Below, piece by piece: positions 1 through 7,603 of a stretch of 64,000 bases of DNA. Source of the DNA: Solihabitans fulvus (GTDB lineage Bacteria; Actinomycetota; Actinomycetes; Mycobacteriales; Pseudonocardiaceae); NCBI RefSeq assembly GCF_008386585.1, contig NZ_VUOB01000062.1, positions 1 through 64,000 on the forward strand. The letters are read 5' to 3'. Below the pieces are notes generated by a model, which saw only the letters and a list, made by a program, of their open reading frames with translations, made no database searches and was not told where the DNA came from. The first letter of the stretch is position 1; each line of letters starts with the position of its first letter. The position numbers and the translations under genes are program-made.

Positions 1-727
1 ACACAGTGCGGTTGCCGTACTAAAACGGGTGAGTGGGACGAACAAGTAGGCAATGCGCACGCATGCATGCGACCAACGCCCGGCAACCGCCGGGTGAACC
101 ATCAGAGAAAGGCCCGTATCGCATATAACGGATGAAACGCCTGGCGGCGCATCACTCGGCCGTCTGCGAGGCCGTCGCACCAGGCACTGGGCGCAGGACG
201 CTGGGCGCTGGGCCGGCAAGGGCGTGCCGGCCACAGTCGACTCCATGGAGCGCGCAGAGCGGCGTGGCGCGTGCGGCGCGGCGCAGAGCGGTGCGGTGCG
301 GTGCAGCGCTGGCGGTGCGGCGCAGCGCTGGGCGGTGCGGCGCGGTGCACGGCAGAGCGCCGTGCGGCACCACGGCGCGGCACGCGAAGCGGCGCGACGC
401 GGACAGGCACCGCGCAGCGGAGCTGCGCGGGCACCGCGCGGCGGAACTGCGGGCGGGGGCGGGTGGCGGGGCGGCCGGAGCAGCGTGGGTCGGCGCAGAC
501 CGGCGTGAGGCGGACCGGAGCGGAGCAGGAGATCGGAGCAGGGCAGGAGATCGGAACGGGAGGAGGCGGCGAGCGAGGAGAGCGAGGAGAGCGAGGAGAG
601 CGAGGAGGGAGCCTGGGGCGGAGCGGGGGCGGAGGGCCGAGAGAGCGAGGAGGGAACGGCGGGGTGAGGTGGGAGCGGCGAGCGGCGAGCGGGAGTAGTG
701 GAGCGGGAGCGGCTCTGGTGCTTTGGG
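1..727. repeat. Gene-free, low-complexity GC-rich tract after pucR
   Basis: I see no convincing gene here. Open frames exist on both strands but their translations are Ala/Arg/Pro/Gly-only, as expected of biased sequence. Positions 240-480 are degenerate GCGGTGCGGCGC-type repeats. Positions about 571-612 carry a 9-bp tandem repeat (GCGAGGAGA, about four copies). A small hairpin CCCGGC-AACC-GCCGGG lies at 79-94. The tract begins directly beyond the stop codon of the pucR-type gene at 728. Confidence 0.6.
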
Positions 728-2290
728 TCAGCGGGCGTCGTGCTCGATCTGGAGCGCCAGGTGCAGGTCGACCAGGTCGCCGCTGCACTGGAGGTCGCGG
801 CCGGCGAGTTCCTCCAGTTTGGTCAGGCGGTTGCGCAGTGTGTTGACGTGCACGTGTAGGTGGGCGGCGGCGCGCGACCAGCTTGCTCCGTTGTCCAGGT
901 AGGCGGCGAGGCTGCGCATCAGGTCGCTGCGGTGGTGGCGATCGTGTTCCCGTACCCGGCCGAGGACGGCGTCGGCGAAGTCTCTTCTGGTGTCGGCATC
1001 CAGCAACGCCAGGAGAAGCCGGTGGGAGCCTGCCTCGGCGAAGGTCGCCACAGCCACTGGTCCGCGCCGCATGCCTGCGGTGCGGAGGGCTTCGCGCGCC
1101 TCCAGCAGACCACGGCGAAGTGCGGTGGGGCCGTCGACCACTCGACCGACTCCGACCGCGACCCGTCGTCCGGCGAGCCGGCCGGCCAGCGCCTCCGCCA
1201 GCCGGTGCGCGAGTGCGGGTGGATCGGTCACGGGGTCGCTGGCGGCCGACAGTCCGACGATCGCGATCGCGTCGCTGCTGCCGGCCGGCACCACGGCGGG
1301 CCGGCCTTCGCGGGTGAAGAAGTCGGTCGCGACGGTGGGCACCGCAGTGTCGACCACCGACTCGACGTCGTGCACGGTCATCGCGAAGACCGCGAGCGGC
1401 CCGTCCGCGTCGACGCCGAACGAGCGCAGGCGTCCGCGTAGTTCCTCGGCGCGGCGGTGGCCGCTGAGCGCCATGTCGATGATCTCGCCGGCGAACCGCA
1501 GCTCGATGGCGCGGGCCGCGCGGCGGCGGGCGACCTCAACGCTGACGAACAGCAGCGTCTGCTCGATCGCGGCACGCTCCGCCTCGTCGATGTCCGTCTC
1601 GGCGCTGCCGTAGACGACAGCGAACTCGGGTGGGCCGACGTCAGGCACCGCGAACACCGTGGCGGGTCCCGATTCGAGCGTCACGGGTCGGCCGGTTCCC
1701 ACCTCATCGAGCACCGCCGCGCCTGCGCGCGCATCGGACTCGGACAGGCCACCGAAGACGGCGCTGAGCCGTTGTCCCTGCCGGTCGACGAGCGCGACTG
1801 GCACGCGCCGTCCCCTGGCCAGCACCGTCAGCACGCCGTCGAGTCCCGCGCCGGCGGCGACGGCGGCGGCCAGCGCGTTCCCTCGGGTCACGACGTCCAG
1901 CAGGGCGCGTTGGCGCAGCTCCGCCTTGGCCGTGGCGACGGCCTGGGTGACCGAGGTGAACGGGATCTCGATGGGCAGCGTGAGCAGCGGCACGCCGAGC
2001 CGCTCGCACGCCGTCACCAGGTGTGCGGGCGCGGCGGGCGTCTGCTCGGTGAGCCCGAAGACCAGTCCTGCGGCGCCGGCGTCGACCAGTCGCGCCAGGA
2101 ACACCTCGGCGCTGGCCAGGTCGGTGCACCACAGGCCGTTGGTGAGGACCAGTTCGCTCTGGCCGAGGTAGCGTCCTGGGTCGGGCAGCTCGGTGGGGTG
2201 CACCCAGCGGATCTCCCGGTCGAGACCGGCCGTGGACACCACCACCCGGAGCCCGAGTTCGGCTCGGTCAAGTAGCTGCCGCAGCATCAT
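728..2290 (-). CDS. PucR-family transcriptional regulator
   Basis: About 520 aa. The N-terminal part (about residues 5-125, LLDRAELGLRVV onward) matches the PucR/purine-catabolism N-domain. A middle GGDEF-like CdaR-type region follows, and a C-terminal helix-turn-helix (about 460-515, with AAAHLHVHVNTLRNRL) should bind DNA. PucR-type proteins typically control nearby catabolic genes in response to a small ligand. An upstream in-frame ATG at 2302 exists, but family N-termini begin near M-LRQLLDRAELGL, so 2290 or 2287 is preferred; this also leaves the inverted repeat at 2297-2331 outside the gene. It is divergent from the old-yellow-enzyme gene, so that gene and the deacetylase-like gene behind it are the likely targets. 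The ligand is unknown. Confidence 0.9.
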   Translation of the reverse strand: MMLRQLLDRAELGLRVVVSTAGLDREIRWVHPTELPDPGRYLGQSELVLTNGLWCTDLASAEVFLARLVDAGAAGLVFGLTEQTPAAPAHLVTACERLGVPLLTLPIEIPFTSVTQAVATAKAELRQRALLDVVTRGNALAAAVAAGAGLDGVLTVLARGRRVPVALVDRQGQRLSAVFGGLSESDARAGAAVLDEVGTGRPVTLESGPATVFAVPDVGPPEFAVVYGSAETDIDEAERAAIEQTLLFVSVEVARRRAARAIELRFAGEIIDMALSGHRRAEELRGRLRSFGVDADGPLAVFAMTVHDVESVVDTAVPTVATDFFTREGRPAVVPAGSSDAIAIVGLSAASDPVTDPPALAHRLAEALAGRLAGRRVAVGVGRVVDGPTALRRGLLEAREALRTAGMRRGPVAVATFAEAGSHRLLLALLDADTRRDFADAVLGRVREHDRHHRSDLMRSLAAYLDNGASWSRAAAHLHVHVNTLRNRLTKLEELAGRDLQCSGDLVDLHLALQIEHDAR

Positions 2291-2296
2291 GTGGGT

Positions 2297-2331
2297 GATC
2301 ATCCACTATTTGGCGTCGATGGTGGATGATC
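2297..2331. promoter_or_regulatory. Perfect 10-bp inverted repeat, probable operator
   Basis: GATCATCCAC (2297-2306) and GTGGATGATC (2322-2331) form a perfect inverted repeat with a 15-nt spacer. It sits between the divergent pucR-type and oxidoreductase genes, about 40 bp before the oxidoreductase start. Its position suggests the binding site for the PucR-type protein; that assignment is inference. Confidence 0.6.
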
Positions 2332-2371
2332 GTCCATTGAAATGGTGGAGGTGGTTGGGTCGAATGGGCGT

Positions 2372-3535
2372 ATGACACTCACCGCCGCCACGCACCAGAC
2401 CGAGGTCCAGGCCCAGGTTCATCCCGTTCTGTCCGCCGTCCGCATCGGACCGCTCAGCCTGGCGAACCGTGTGGCCGTCGCGCCGATGTCTCGCGTCAGT
2501 ACCTCGGGCGACGGCGTGCCTACGGCCGAGATGTCCGCCTACTACGAGCGGTTCGCCGCCGGCGGGTTCGGCCTGCTCATCACCGAGGGCACCTACACCG
2601 ACCACGCGTTCAGCCAGGCGTACCCGAACCAGCCGGCGATCGTGACCGCCGAGCAGGTCGACAGTTGGCGCGCGGTGACCGACGCCGTGCACGCGGCCGG
2701 CGGGCGCATCGTGCTCCAGCTGATGCACGCGGGCGCGTTGTCGCAGCACAACCACCACCGCGACAGCACGATCGGGCCGTCCTCCGTGCGCCCGCTCCGC
2801 GAGAAGATGGCGCCGTACGGCGGCACCGGCCCGTTCGCGGTGCCGGTCGCCGCGACGCAGGGGGACATCGACGAGGCGGTGGGCGGTTTCGCGACGTCGG
2901 CGGTTCTCGCGAGGGAGGCGGGGTTCGACGGTGTCGAGGTGCACGGCGCGAACGGGTACCTGATCGACCAGTTCCTCACGACGTACACCAACCTGCGCAC
3001 CGATTCCTACGGCGGCGACGTCCACGGGCGGGTGCGGTTGGCCACGCAGGTTCTACTGGCGATCCGCGCCGAGGTCGGGCCCGACTACCCCGTCGGGATC
3101 CGGCTGTCCCAGACCAAGGTCAACGACCTGGACTACCGCTGGCCGGGCGGGCACGGCGAGGCGGAGGTGATCTTCCGTGCGGTCGCGGACGCCGGGGCCA
3201 GCTACCTGCATCTGGCCAGTGAGGGTCGGGACTGGTTGGAGACCGCGACCCTGGACAGCGGAGAGACAGTCACCCGGCTCGCCCGCACCGTCACCGGGCT
3301 GCCGGTAATCGCCAACGGCGGCATGCACGACGTGGAACGGGCCGCGTCGGTGCTGCGGGATGGGCACGCCGACCTGATCGCCCTCGCGCGGGGCGCGCTC
3401 ACGCACGCCGACTGGCCGAGGCGGGTGGCGAGCGGCACTGCAGTGGAAGCGTTTGACAGGACCGTGTTCGGCGCCGGCGTGACGCTCACCGACCAGGCCG
3501 AGTGGGAGGCTGGGCGGGCCGGGGACCGGAGCTGA
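2372..3535 (+). CDS. NADH:flavin oxidoreductase / old yellow enzyme family
   Basis: About 387 aa TIM-barrel FMN oxidoreductase. Visible family features are the N-terminal block IGPLSLANRVAVAPMSRVST, the active-site segment EVHGANGYLIDQFL, and the C-terminal phosphate-binding region VIANGGMHD with LIALARGALTHADWP. Such enzymes reduce activated C=C bonds or demethylate substrates using NAD(P)H; the actual substrate cannot be read. Start: an upstream in-frame ATG at 2342 exists, but homology begins nearer 2372 (MTLTAATHQ), preceded by a purine-rich GGAGGTGG about 20 nt away. It is divergent from the PucR regulator, and the polysaccharide-deacetylase-like gene follows after a repeat tract. A 7/14-bp minisatellite starts right after its stop codon. 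Confidence 0.88.
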   Translation: MTLTAATHQTEVQAQVHPVLSAVRIGPLSLANRVAVAPMSRVSTSGDGVPTAEMSAYYERFAAGGFGLLITEGTYTDHAFSQAYPNQPAIVTAEQVDSWRAVTDAVHAAGGRIVLQLMHAGALSQHNHHRDSTIGPSSVRPLREKMAPYGGTGPFAVPVAATQGDIDEAVGGFATSAVLAREAGFDGVEVHGANGYLIDQFLTTYTNLRTDSYGGDVHGRVRLATQVLLAIRAEVGPDYPVGIRLSQTKVNDLDYRWPGGHGEAEVIFRAVADAGASYLHLASEGRDWLETATLDSGETVTRLARTVTGLPVIANGGMHDVERAASVLRDGHADLIALARGALTHADWPRRVASGTAVEAFDRTVFGAGVTLTDQAEWEAGRAGDRS

Positions 3536-3537
3536 CC

Positions 3538-3740
3538 AGCGTCAGGCGGCCGGCGTCAGGTGGCCGGCGTCAGGTGGCCGGCGTCAGGCGACCGCGTCAG
3601 GCGACCCGCGTCAGGCGACCGGCGACCGGCGACCGGTGGCAGGCGACCGGTGGCAGGCGACCGGTGGCAGGCGACCGGTGGCGGGTGGCAGGTGGCGGGT
3701 GGCGGGTGGCGGGTGGCGGGTGGCGGGTGGCGAGCGTCAG
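3538..3740. repeat. Heptamer-based minisatellite between two genes
   Basis: Three nested tandem blocks: about three copies of a 14-bp unit (GGCCGGCGTCAGGT), about four copies of another 14-bp unit (GGCAGGCGACCGGT), then about seven copies of GGCGGGT. All periods are multiples of 7, not 3, so this is not a coding repeat even though a frame stays open through it. Confidence 0.85.
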
Positions 3741-3865
3741 GTGAGTGGGGCGCCGTCAGTGGCACGAAGGGATGTGATCGGGTTGGCGGGGTGTCACGCC
3801 GCCCGGTCAGCTCCCCGGGTGTCAGGGCGGGCGGGCGTCAGCGGCGGTCTCCTAGGCTCTGGCGC

Positions 3866-4816
3866 GTGGTCAAGGAGATCTTTGTCGCCTACGGGGTCGA
3901 CGTCGACGCGGTCGGCGGGTGGCTCGGCTCCTACGGCGGGGAGGACTCGCCCGACGACATCTCGCGGGGCATGTTCGCCGGCGAGGTTGGCGTGCCGCGT
4001 TTGCTGGAGTTGTTTCGCCGCAACGGGTTGACCCAGACGTTCTTCTGGCCGGGCCACTCGGTCGAGACCTTTCCCGCCGAGTTCGACGCGTGCGTCGCCG
4101 CTGGCCACGAGATCGGCGTGCACGGCTACAGCCACGAGAATCCCCTGGCGATGAGTCACCAGCAGGAACTCGACGTGCTTGACCACTGCGTCGAGCTGAT
4201 CACCGCGCGCTCCGGGCGGCGGCCGAGTGGGTATGTCGCGCCGTGGTGGGAATTCAGCGCCATCACGGCGGAACTGTTGCTCCAGCGGCAGATCCGTTAC
4301 GACCACTCGCTGATGCACCGCGACTTCGAGCCGTACTACGTGCGCACGGGCGACACCTGGACGAAGGTCGACTACGCGAAGCCGGCCCGCGAGTGGATGC
4401 GGCCTCTGGTGCGCGGCGCGGAAACCGACCTGGTGGAGATTCCAGCGAACTGGCACCTGGACGACCTGCCACCGATGATGTTCATCAAGTCCAGCCCCAA
4501 CAGCCACGGCTTCGTCAATCCCCGCGACGTCGAGCAGATGTGGCGGGACCAGTTTGACTGGGTGTATCGCGAATCCGACTACGCGGTATTCACCATGACG
4601 ATCCACCCGGATGTCTCCGGACGCCCGCAGGTGCTGCTGATGCACGAACGGCTCATCGAGTACATCGGGGGCCATGCCGGCGTGCGGTGGGTGACGTTCG
4701 CTGACATAGCCGCCGACTTCGTCGCCCGGCGCCCTCGGGTGGAACCTCCGCCGGATGGGACTCGGGCGGATGGGATTGGGCCGGATGGGGCTGGGCCGGC
4801 GAAGGGGCTGCGTTGA
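3866..4816 (+). CDS. Polysaccharide deacetylase-like (NodB-fold) hydrolase
   Basis: About 316 aa. It carries NodB-fold landmarks: an N-terminal Asp (YGVDVDA), a catalytic block ending TFFWPGHSVETFP, the metal-binding H-x3-H segment (GVHGYSHENP) and a late catalytic His (FTMTIHPDVSGR). The overall form resembles the PgdA/allantoinase PuuE subclass rather than chitin deacetylases, so the substrate could be a cyclic amide or a peptidoglycan-type N-acetyl group. The frame is open upstream through the minisatellite, but homology begins at GTG 3866 (VVKEIFVAYGVD). The C-terminus has three 5-residue PDG-type repeats from a 15-bp tandem repeat abutting the stop. It sits behind the old yellow enzyme opposite PucR, which suggests a small catabolic set. 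Confidence 0.8.
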   Translation: MVKEIFVAYGVDVDAVGGWLGSYGGEDSPDDISRGMFAGEVGVPRLLELFRRNGLTQTFFWPGHSVETFPAEFDACVAAGHEIGVHGYSHENPLAMSHQQELDVLDHCVELITARSGRRPSGYVAPWWEFSAITAELLLQRQIRYDHSLMHRDFEPYYVRTGDTWTKVDYAKPAREWMRPLVRGAETDLVEIPANWHLDDLPPMMFIKSSPNSHGFVNPRDVEQMWRDQFDWVYRESDYAVFTMTIHPDVSGRPQVLLMHERLIEYIGGHAGVRWVTFADIAADFVARRPRVEPPPDGTRADGIGPDGAGPAKGLR

Positions 4817-4822
4817 GCCTCG

Positions 4823-5197
4823 TCAGGTCAGTTGCGTCAGCGACAGGACGTTCCCGTCCGGGTCGGTGAACCACGCGACGCGATCGCCGCTTGGGGTGGT
4901 CCACACGCCGTGCGCGTCCTGCGACATTCCGTCGTACCGGGCGAACCGCACGTTGCGGGCGACCAGCTCGACCGCGGTCGCCTCGATGTCGGAGACCACC
5001 CACCCGAGCACGGTGAACGGCTGCGGCCGCAGTTGGTCCACCTGGGTGATTCGCACGGTGACACCGCCCGCCGTCAGCACGCAGGCGAACGCGGTCACCT
5101 CAGTGACCCGCAACCCCAGCACGTTCTCGTAGAACTCCCGCGAACGCTCCAGGTCCGTGGCCGGCACGAACGCGACGATCTGCGCGGAACCGAGCAT
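4823..5197 (-). CDS. VOC/glyoxalase-superfamily protein
   Basis: 124 aa, the size of a single-domain vicinal-oxygen-chelate protein. It begins MLGSAQIVAFVPATDLERSR, shows the paired beta-alpha-beta modules typical of the fold (FYENVLGLRVTE; WFTDPDGNVLSLTQL), and ends with the usual DPDGN loop. Members include glyoxalase I, dioxygenases and antibiotic-binding proteins; no substrate can be assigned. ATG at 5197 is chosen because GGGAGG lies 4 nt upstream; the frame is open further but that extension is low complexity. It converges on the deacetylase-like gene with only 6 nt between stops, and its promoter region backs onto the cysteine leader peptide of the next operon. Confidence 0.85.
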   Translation of the reverse strand: MLGSAQIVAFVPATDLERSREFYENVLGLRVTEVTAFACVLTAGGVTVRITQVDQLRPQPFTVLGWVVSDIEATAVELVARNVRFARYDGMSQDAHGVWTTPSGDRVAWFTDPDGNVLSLTQLT

Positions 5198-5299
5198 GAC
5201 GCCTCCCTGACCTGCCTTCCTTGCAGGGTAGGCGACAGCGGGGTCGGCGACAGTGCAGTCAACGGCCCGACGTCCGACGTTCCATGCCTTGGACCGGTG

Positions 5300-5335
5300 T
5301 TGACTGGGCGGTCCGGGCTTTCCATGCTCGATGTC
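5300..5335 (+). promoter_or_regulatory. Promoter for leaderless Cys leader peptide
   Basis: TTGACT (5300-5305), a 17-bp spacer and CATGCT (5323-5328) are followed 7 nt later by GTG at 5336. This predicts a transcript starting at or next to the initiation codon, i.e. a leaderless mRNA. The same arrangement recurs at 16208-16242. Confidence 0.55.
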
Positions 5336-5419
5336 GTGACACACTCCGCGCTGCTGACTCGACGCCGTTGCGTCGACTTCGCGCGGGTTTGCTGCTGCCG
5401 CTGTCGTAACTATCACTGA
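5336..5419 (+). CDS. Cysteine-rich leader peptide (attenuator uORF)
   Basis: 27-codon ORF ending TGA at 5419, 118 nt before the flavin-reductase operon. It carries the actinobacterial leader-peptide motif LLTRRRCVDFARV followed by a cysteine run, CCCRCR, so five of six consecutive codons near the end need Cys or Arg tRNA. Polycysteine leaderless uORFs are established cysteine-responsive attenuators in mycobacteria, and similar short peptides precede sulfur genes in streptomycetes. An in-frame ATG lies at 5324, but the promoter spacing favours GTG 5336. The expected role is to sense Cys-tRNA supply and raise expression of the downstream oxidoreductases when cysteine is short. The region after it has only a weak possible hairpin (TCAGCTG at 5460-5466 with CAGCTGA at 5513-5519). 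Confidence 0.75.
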   Translation: MTHSALLTRRRCVDFARVCCCRCRNYH

Positions 5420-5537
5420 ACCCCGTATCGGTGCGTCAGTAGTTCCAGCCTCGCGGCCGTCAGCTGTGTTCGAGCGATCACCAAACGCGACTTCGTGGCG
5501 CACCTCCGAAACCAGCTGAGGCGACAAGGAGCGAACA

Positions 5538-6122
5538 GTGTCAGAACCAGTGGTGGTGGGAGTCCTCGTCGGCAACCCACGACCGGCATCACGGACCCTC
5601 AACGCGGCGCTCGCGCTGCGTGCGGCCGTCCGGCAATCGCTGTCCGAGCGCGGTCGGCGGGTGGCCGAGGACGGCCCGCTGGTGGACGCCGCCGAACTCG
5701 CCGCCGAGGTGTTCGCGCCCGGCGGCGATCGGGTGCGGGCCGCGCTGGCCGAACTCGCCACGGCCGACGTGCTCGTGGTCGCCTCACCCACCTACAAGGC
5801 CACCTACACCGGACTGCTCAAGGCCGTGCTCGACCAGGCGCCCGGCGGCTGGTTGACCGGCACGGTCGCGGTTCCGTTGCTGGTGGCGGCTTCTGACCGG
5901 CACGCGCTCGCGGTGGAACTGCACCTGCGTCCGCTGCTGGTCGAGCTCGGCGCGATCGTGCCGGGCCGCGGCGTCTTCCTCAACGAATCAGTGCTCGGCG
6001 GAGACCTGGACGCGCTCGCGGCGTCGCTCGTCGAGCAGTTGGACGGCGCGGGCACCTCGGCCGCGTTGAGCGCGCTGACCTCGGATGCCGGGTCTACGGA
6101 GAAGGTGGGGGTCGGTCAGTGA
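5538..6122 (+). CDS. NAD(P)H-dependent FMN reductase (SsuE/NADPH-FMN reductase family)
   Basis: 194 aa flavodoxin-fold protein. GNPRPASRTLNAAL near the N-terminus is the FMN-phosphate loop, and SPTYKATYTGLLKAVLDQ is the second flavin-binding loop typical of SsuE/NADPH-dependent FMN reductases. These supply reduced FMN to two-component monooxygenases such as alkanesulfonate monooxygenase. GTG start at 5538 with AAGGAG at 5526-5531. The stop overlaps the next gene by 4 nt (GTGA), so the two are translationally coupled. The upstream cysteine leader peptide supports a role in sulfur acquisition; a plausible partner is the LLM monooxygenase at 16515. Confidence 0.85.
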   Translation: MSEPVVVGVLVGNPRPASRTLNAALALRAAVRQSLSERGRRVAEDGPLVDAAELAAEVFAPGGDRVRAALAELATADVLVVASPTYKATYTGLLKAVLDQAPGGWLTGTVAVPLLVAASDRHALAVELHLRPLLVELGAIVPGRGVFLNESVLGGDLDALAASLVEQLDGAGTSAALSALTSDAGSTEKVGVGQ

Positions 6123-6634
6123 CCGAACAACTGGTGCCAGAGCAGACGAAGGCTCCGTTCGCGGAGCTGTCCGCCCAGCTCCGCTCGGCGCTGCGCGATC
6201 ATCCGCAGGCGGTGACGATCGTGACGGCGACCGGCGCGAACGGTCCGGTCGGGGTGACGGTCAGCTCCTTCACCTCGGCGAGCATGACGCCGCCGCTGAT
6301 CGTGGTGTGGATCGGCGAGAACGCCTCGGCGTGGCCGGTGCTGCGCAGCGCGCCGCTGTTCGCCGTGCACCTGCTGCACGCCGGCCAGACCGCGTTGTCG
6401 GATCTGTTCGCGCGCACCGGGTCCGATCGTTTCGGTCCGGCGACGCGCTGGGAGCCGGACGTCGACGGCGTGCCGCAACTGCTGGACGCGCCGCTGCGGC
6501 TGCGGTGCCGGACGACGCGGCGGATCGCGGTCGGCGATCACATCGCGCTGGTCGGGGAGCCCGTTGAGGTGCAGCACACGGAGAGTTCCGCCCCGCTGGT
6601 GCGGTTCCAGGGGCGGTACGGCTCGATCGCCTGA
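6119..6634 (+). CDS. Flavin reductase domain protein
   Basis: 171 aa single-domain flavin reductase (HpaC/flavin_reduct family). The fold is visible in AVTIVTATGANGPVGVTVSSF, PPLIVVWIGENASAWPVL and FAVHLLHAGQTALSDLF. It would reduce FMN/FAD with NAD(P)H and hand it to a monooxygenase. It overlaps the FMN reductase stop by 4 nt and belongs to the same operon behind the cysteine leader peptide. Having two unrelated flavin reductases in one operon is unusual; one could instead be a flavin-dependent oxidoreductase component. A 20-bp tandem repeat begins just after its stop codon. Confidence 0.85.
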   Translation: MTEQLVPEQTKAPFAELSAQLRSALRDHPQAVTIVTATGANGPVGVTVSSFTSASMTPPLIVVWIGENASAWPVLRSAPLFAVHLLHAGQTALSDLFARTGSDRFGPATRWEPDVDGVPQLLDAPLRLRCRTTRRIAVGDHIALVGEPVEVQHTESSAPLVRFQGRYGSIA

Positions 6635-7093
6635 CGGGACCGGAGCGAAGGTCGGGAGTCGCGGAGCGCGGTCGGAAGTCGCGGAGCGCGGTCAGGAGTC
6701 GCGGGGCGCGGTCGGGAGTCGCGGGGCGAGGAGGAGCCGGGACGGGCACGAGGAATCGGAGTGGGCGCGGGGACTCCGGGCGGGCGCAGGCAACTGGGGC
6801 TGGCGCGGGAAGCGGGCTGGCGCAGGAACTGGTGCGGCTGCGGCAACCGGGGCTCGCGCGGGAAGGGGCTGGCGCGGGAAGCGTGCGGCTGCGGGAACCG
6901 GGGCTGGTGCGGGAACCGGGGCTGGTGCGGAAGGTCGCGGCTGGCGTGGAAACCGGGGCTGGTGCGGGGAACCGGGGTGGCCCCGGTCCCCGCGCGCTCG
7001 GCGACCGGATCGCCAGCGGCGTCGGGGCCAGGTTCTGGGAGTGGGCGGGTGGCACGCGCGGGTCGCCGGAACGGCCTCGCGCGGCCGCGCCCA
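6635..7093. repeat. Gene-free tract with exact 20-bp tandem repeat
   Basis: Four adjacent 20-bp units of the form GTCGGGAGTCGCGGAGCGCG run 6651-6730 with 1-3 differences between copies. Downstream are looser repeats (GGGAACCGGGGCTGGTGC-type) to about 6990. Frames are open on both strands but the translations are low-complexity Gly/Arg/Ala. I see no gene. Confidence 0.8.
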
Positions 7094-7444
7094 TCAGGGG
7101 CGGACGCGGAGGCGGGCTGTTGGGTTGGCGGGCGACGACACCGGGGAGGGGTTGGTGGTGTCGTCACCCGCCGACGACCGGGCTCGGAAGGTCGGGGGCG
7201 TTCCGAGATCGGCCGGGCCAGCTACGCCGGGCAGGAAGCCCGCGCGTCGGCTGTTTCTGTTGCACCACCGACGGTTCTGGTCGGTGGACGCGCCGCACGC
7301 GCACCAGTAGGCGTCGGTGCGGAGGTCGTGGGTCCTGGAGTGGCAGCGGTGCCAGCGCACCGGCAGGCGCGCGAGCCACCACGGCACGCCGCCCCAGTGT
7401 CGGAGCTGCCGGTCAACGGGGTCGAGCTCCCAGCCCTCGTCCAT
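7094..7444 (-). CDS. Small Trp/Cys-rich hypothetical protein
   Basis: 116 aa, family not recognised. The first about 75 residues are non-random: MDEGWELDPVDRQLRHWGG followed by regularly placed Cys and Trp (WHRCHSRTHDL, YWCACGAS, RWCNRNSRR), suggesting a small metal-binding or structural domain. The last 40 residues are low complexity and could be a frame run-on. GAGGTGG lies about 4 nt before the ATG at 7444. It is divergent from the XRE regulator at 7604, a setting where small accessory proteins are common. Confidence 0.45.
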   Translation of the reverse strand: MDEGWELDPVDRQLRHWGGVPWWLARLPVRWHRCHSRTHDLRTDAYWCACGASTDQNRRWCNRNSRRAGFLPGVAGPADLGTPPTFRARSSAGDDTTNPSPVSSPANPTARLRVRP

Positions 7445-7603
7445 GCCCCACCTCGATGCCGCTAGCCTGCCGGAACAGCAGTCATCCTGAGTGGAATTCC
7501 CAGGTTTGAACAGCGGGAATCCCGTTGTTCACCCGATTTGATTAACTGTGCGTATCCACATGATCGCGTAGTGTGCCGGCAGCACGTCAATCGGAGGTAC
7601 ACC

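Noticed and set aside
102..788. Long open frames on both strands before the pucR-type gene
   Set aside because: Translations are repetitive Ala/Arg/Pro only, with no ribosome site or domain; they reflect biased low-complexity DNA.
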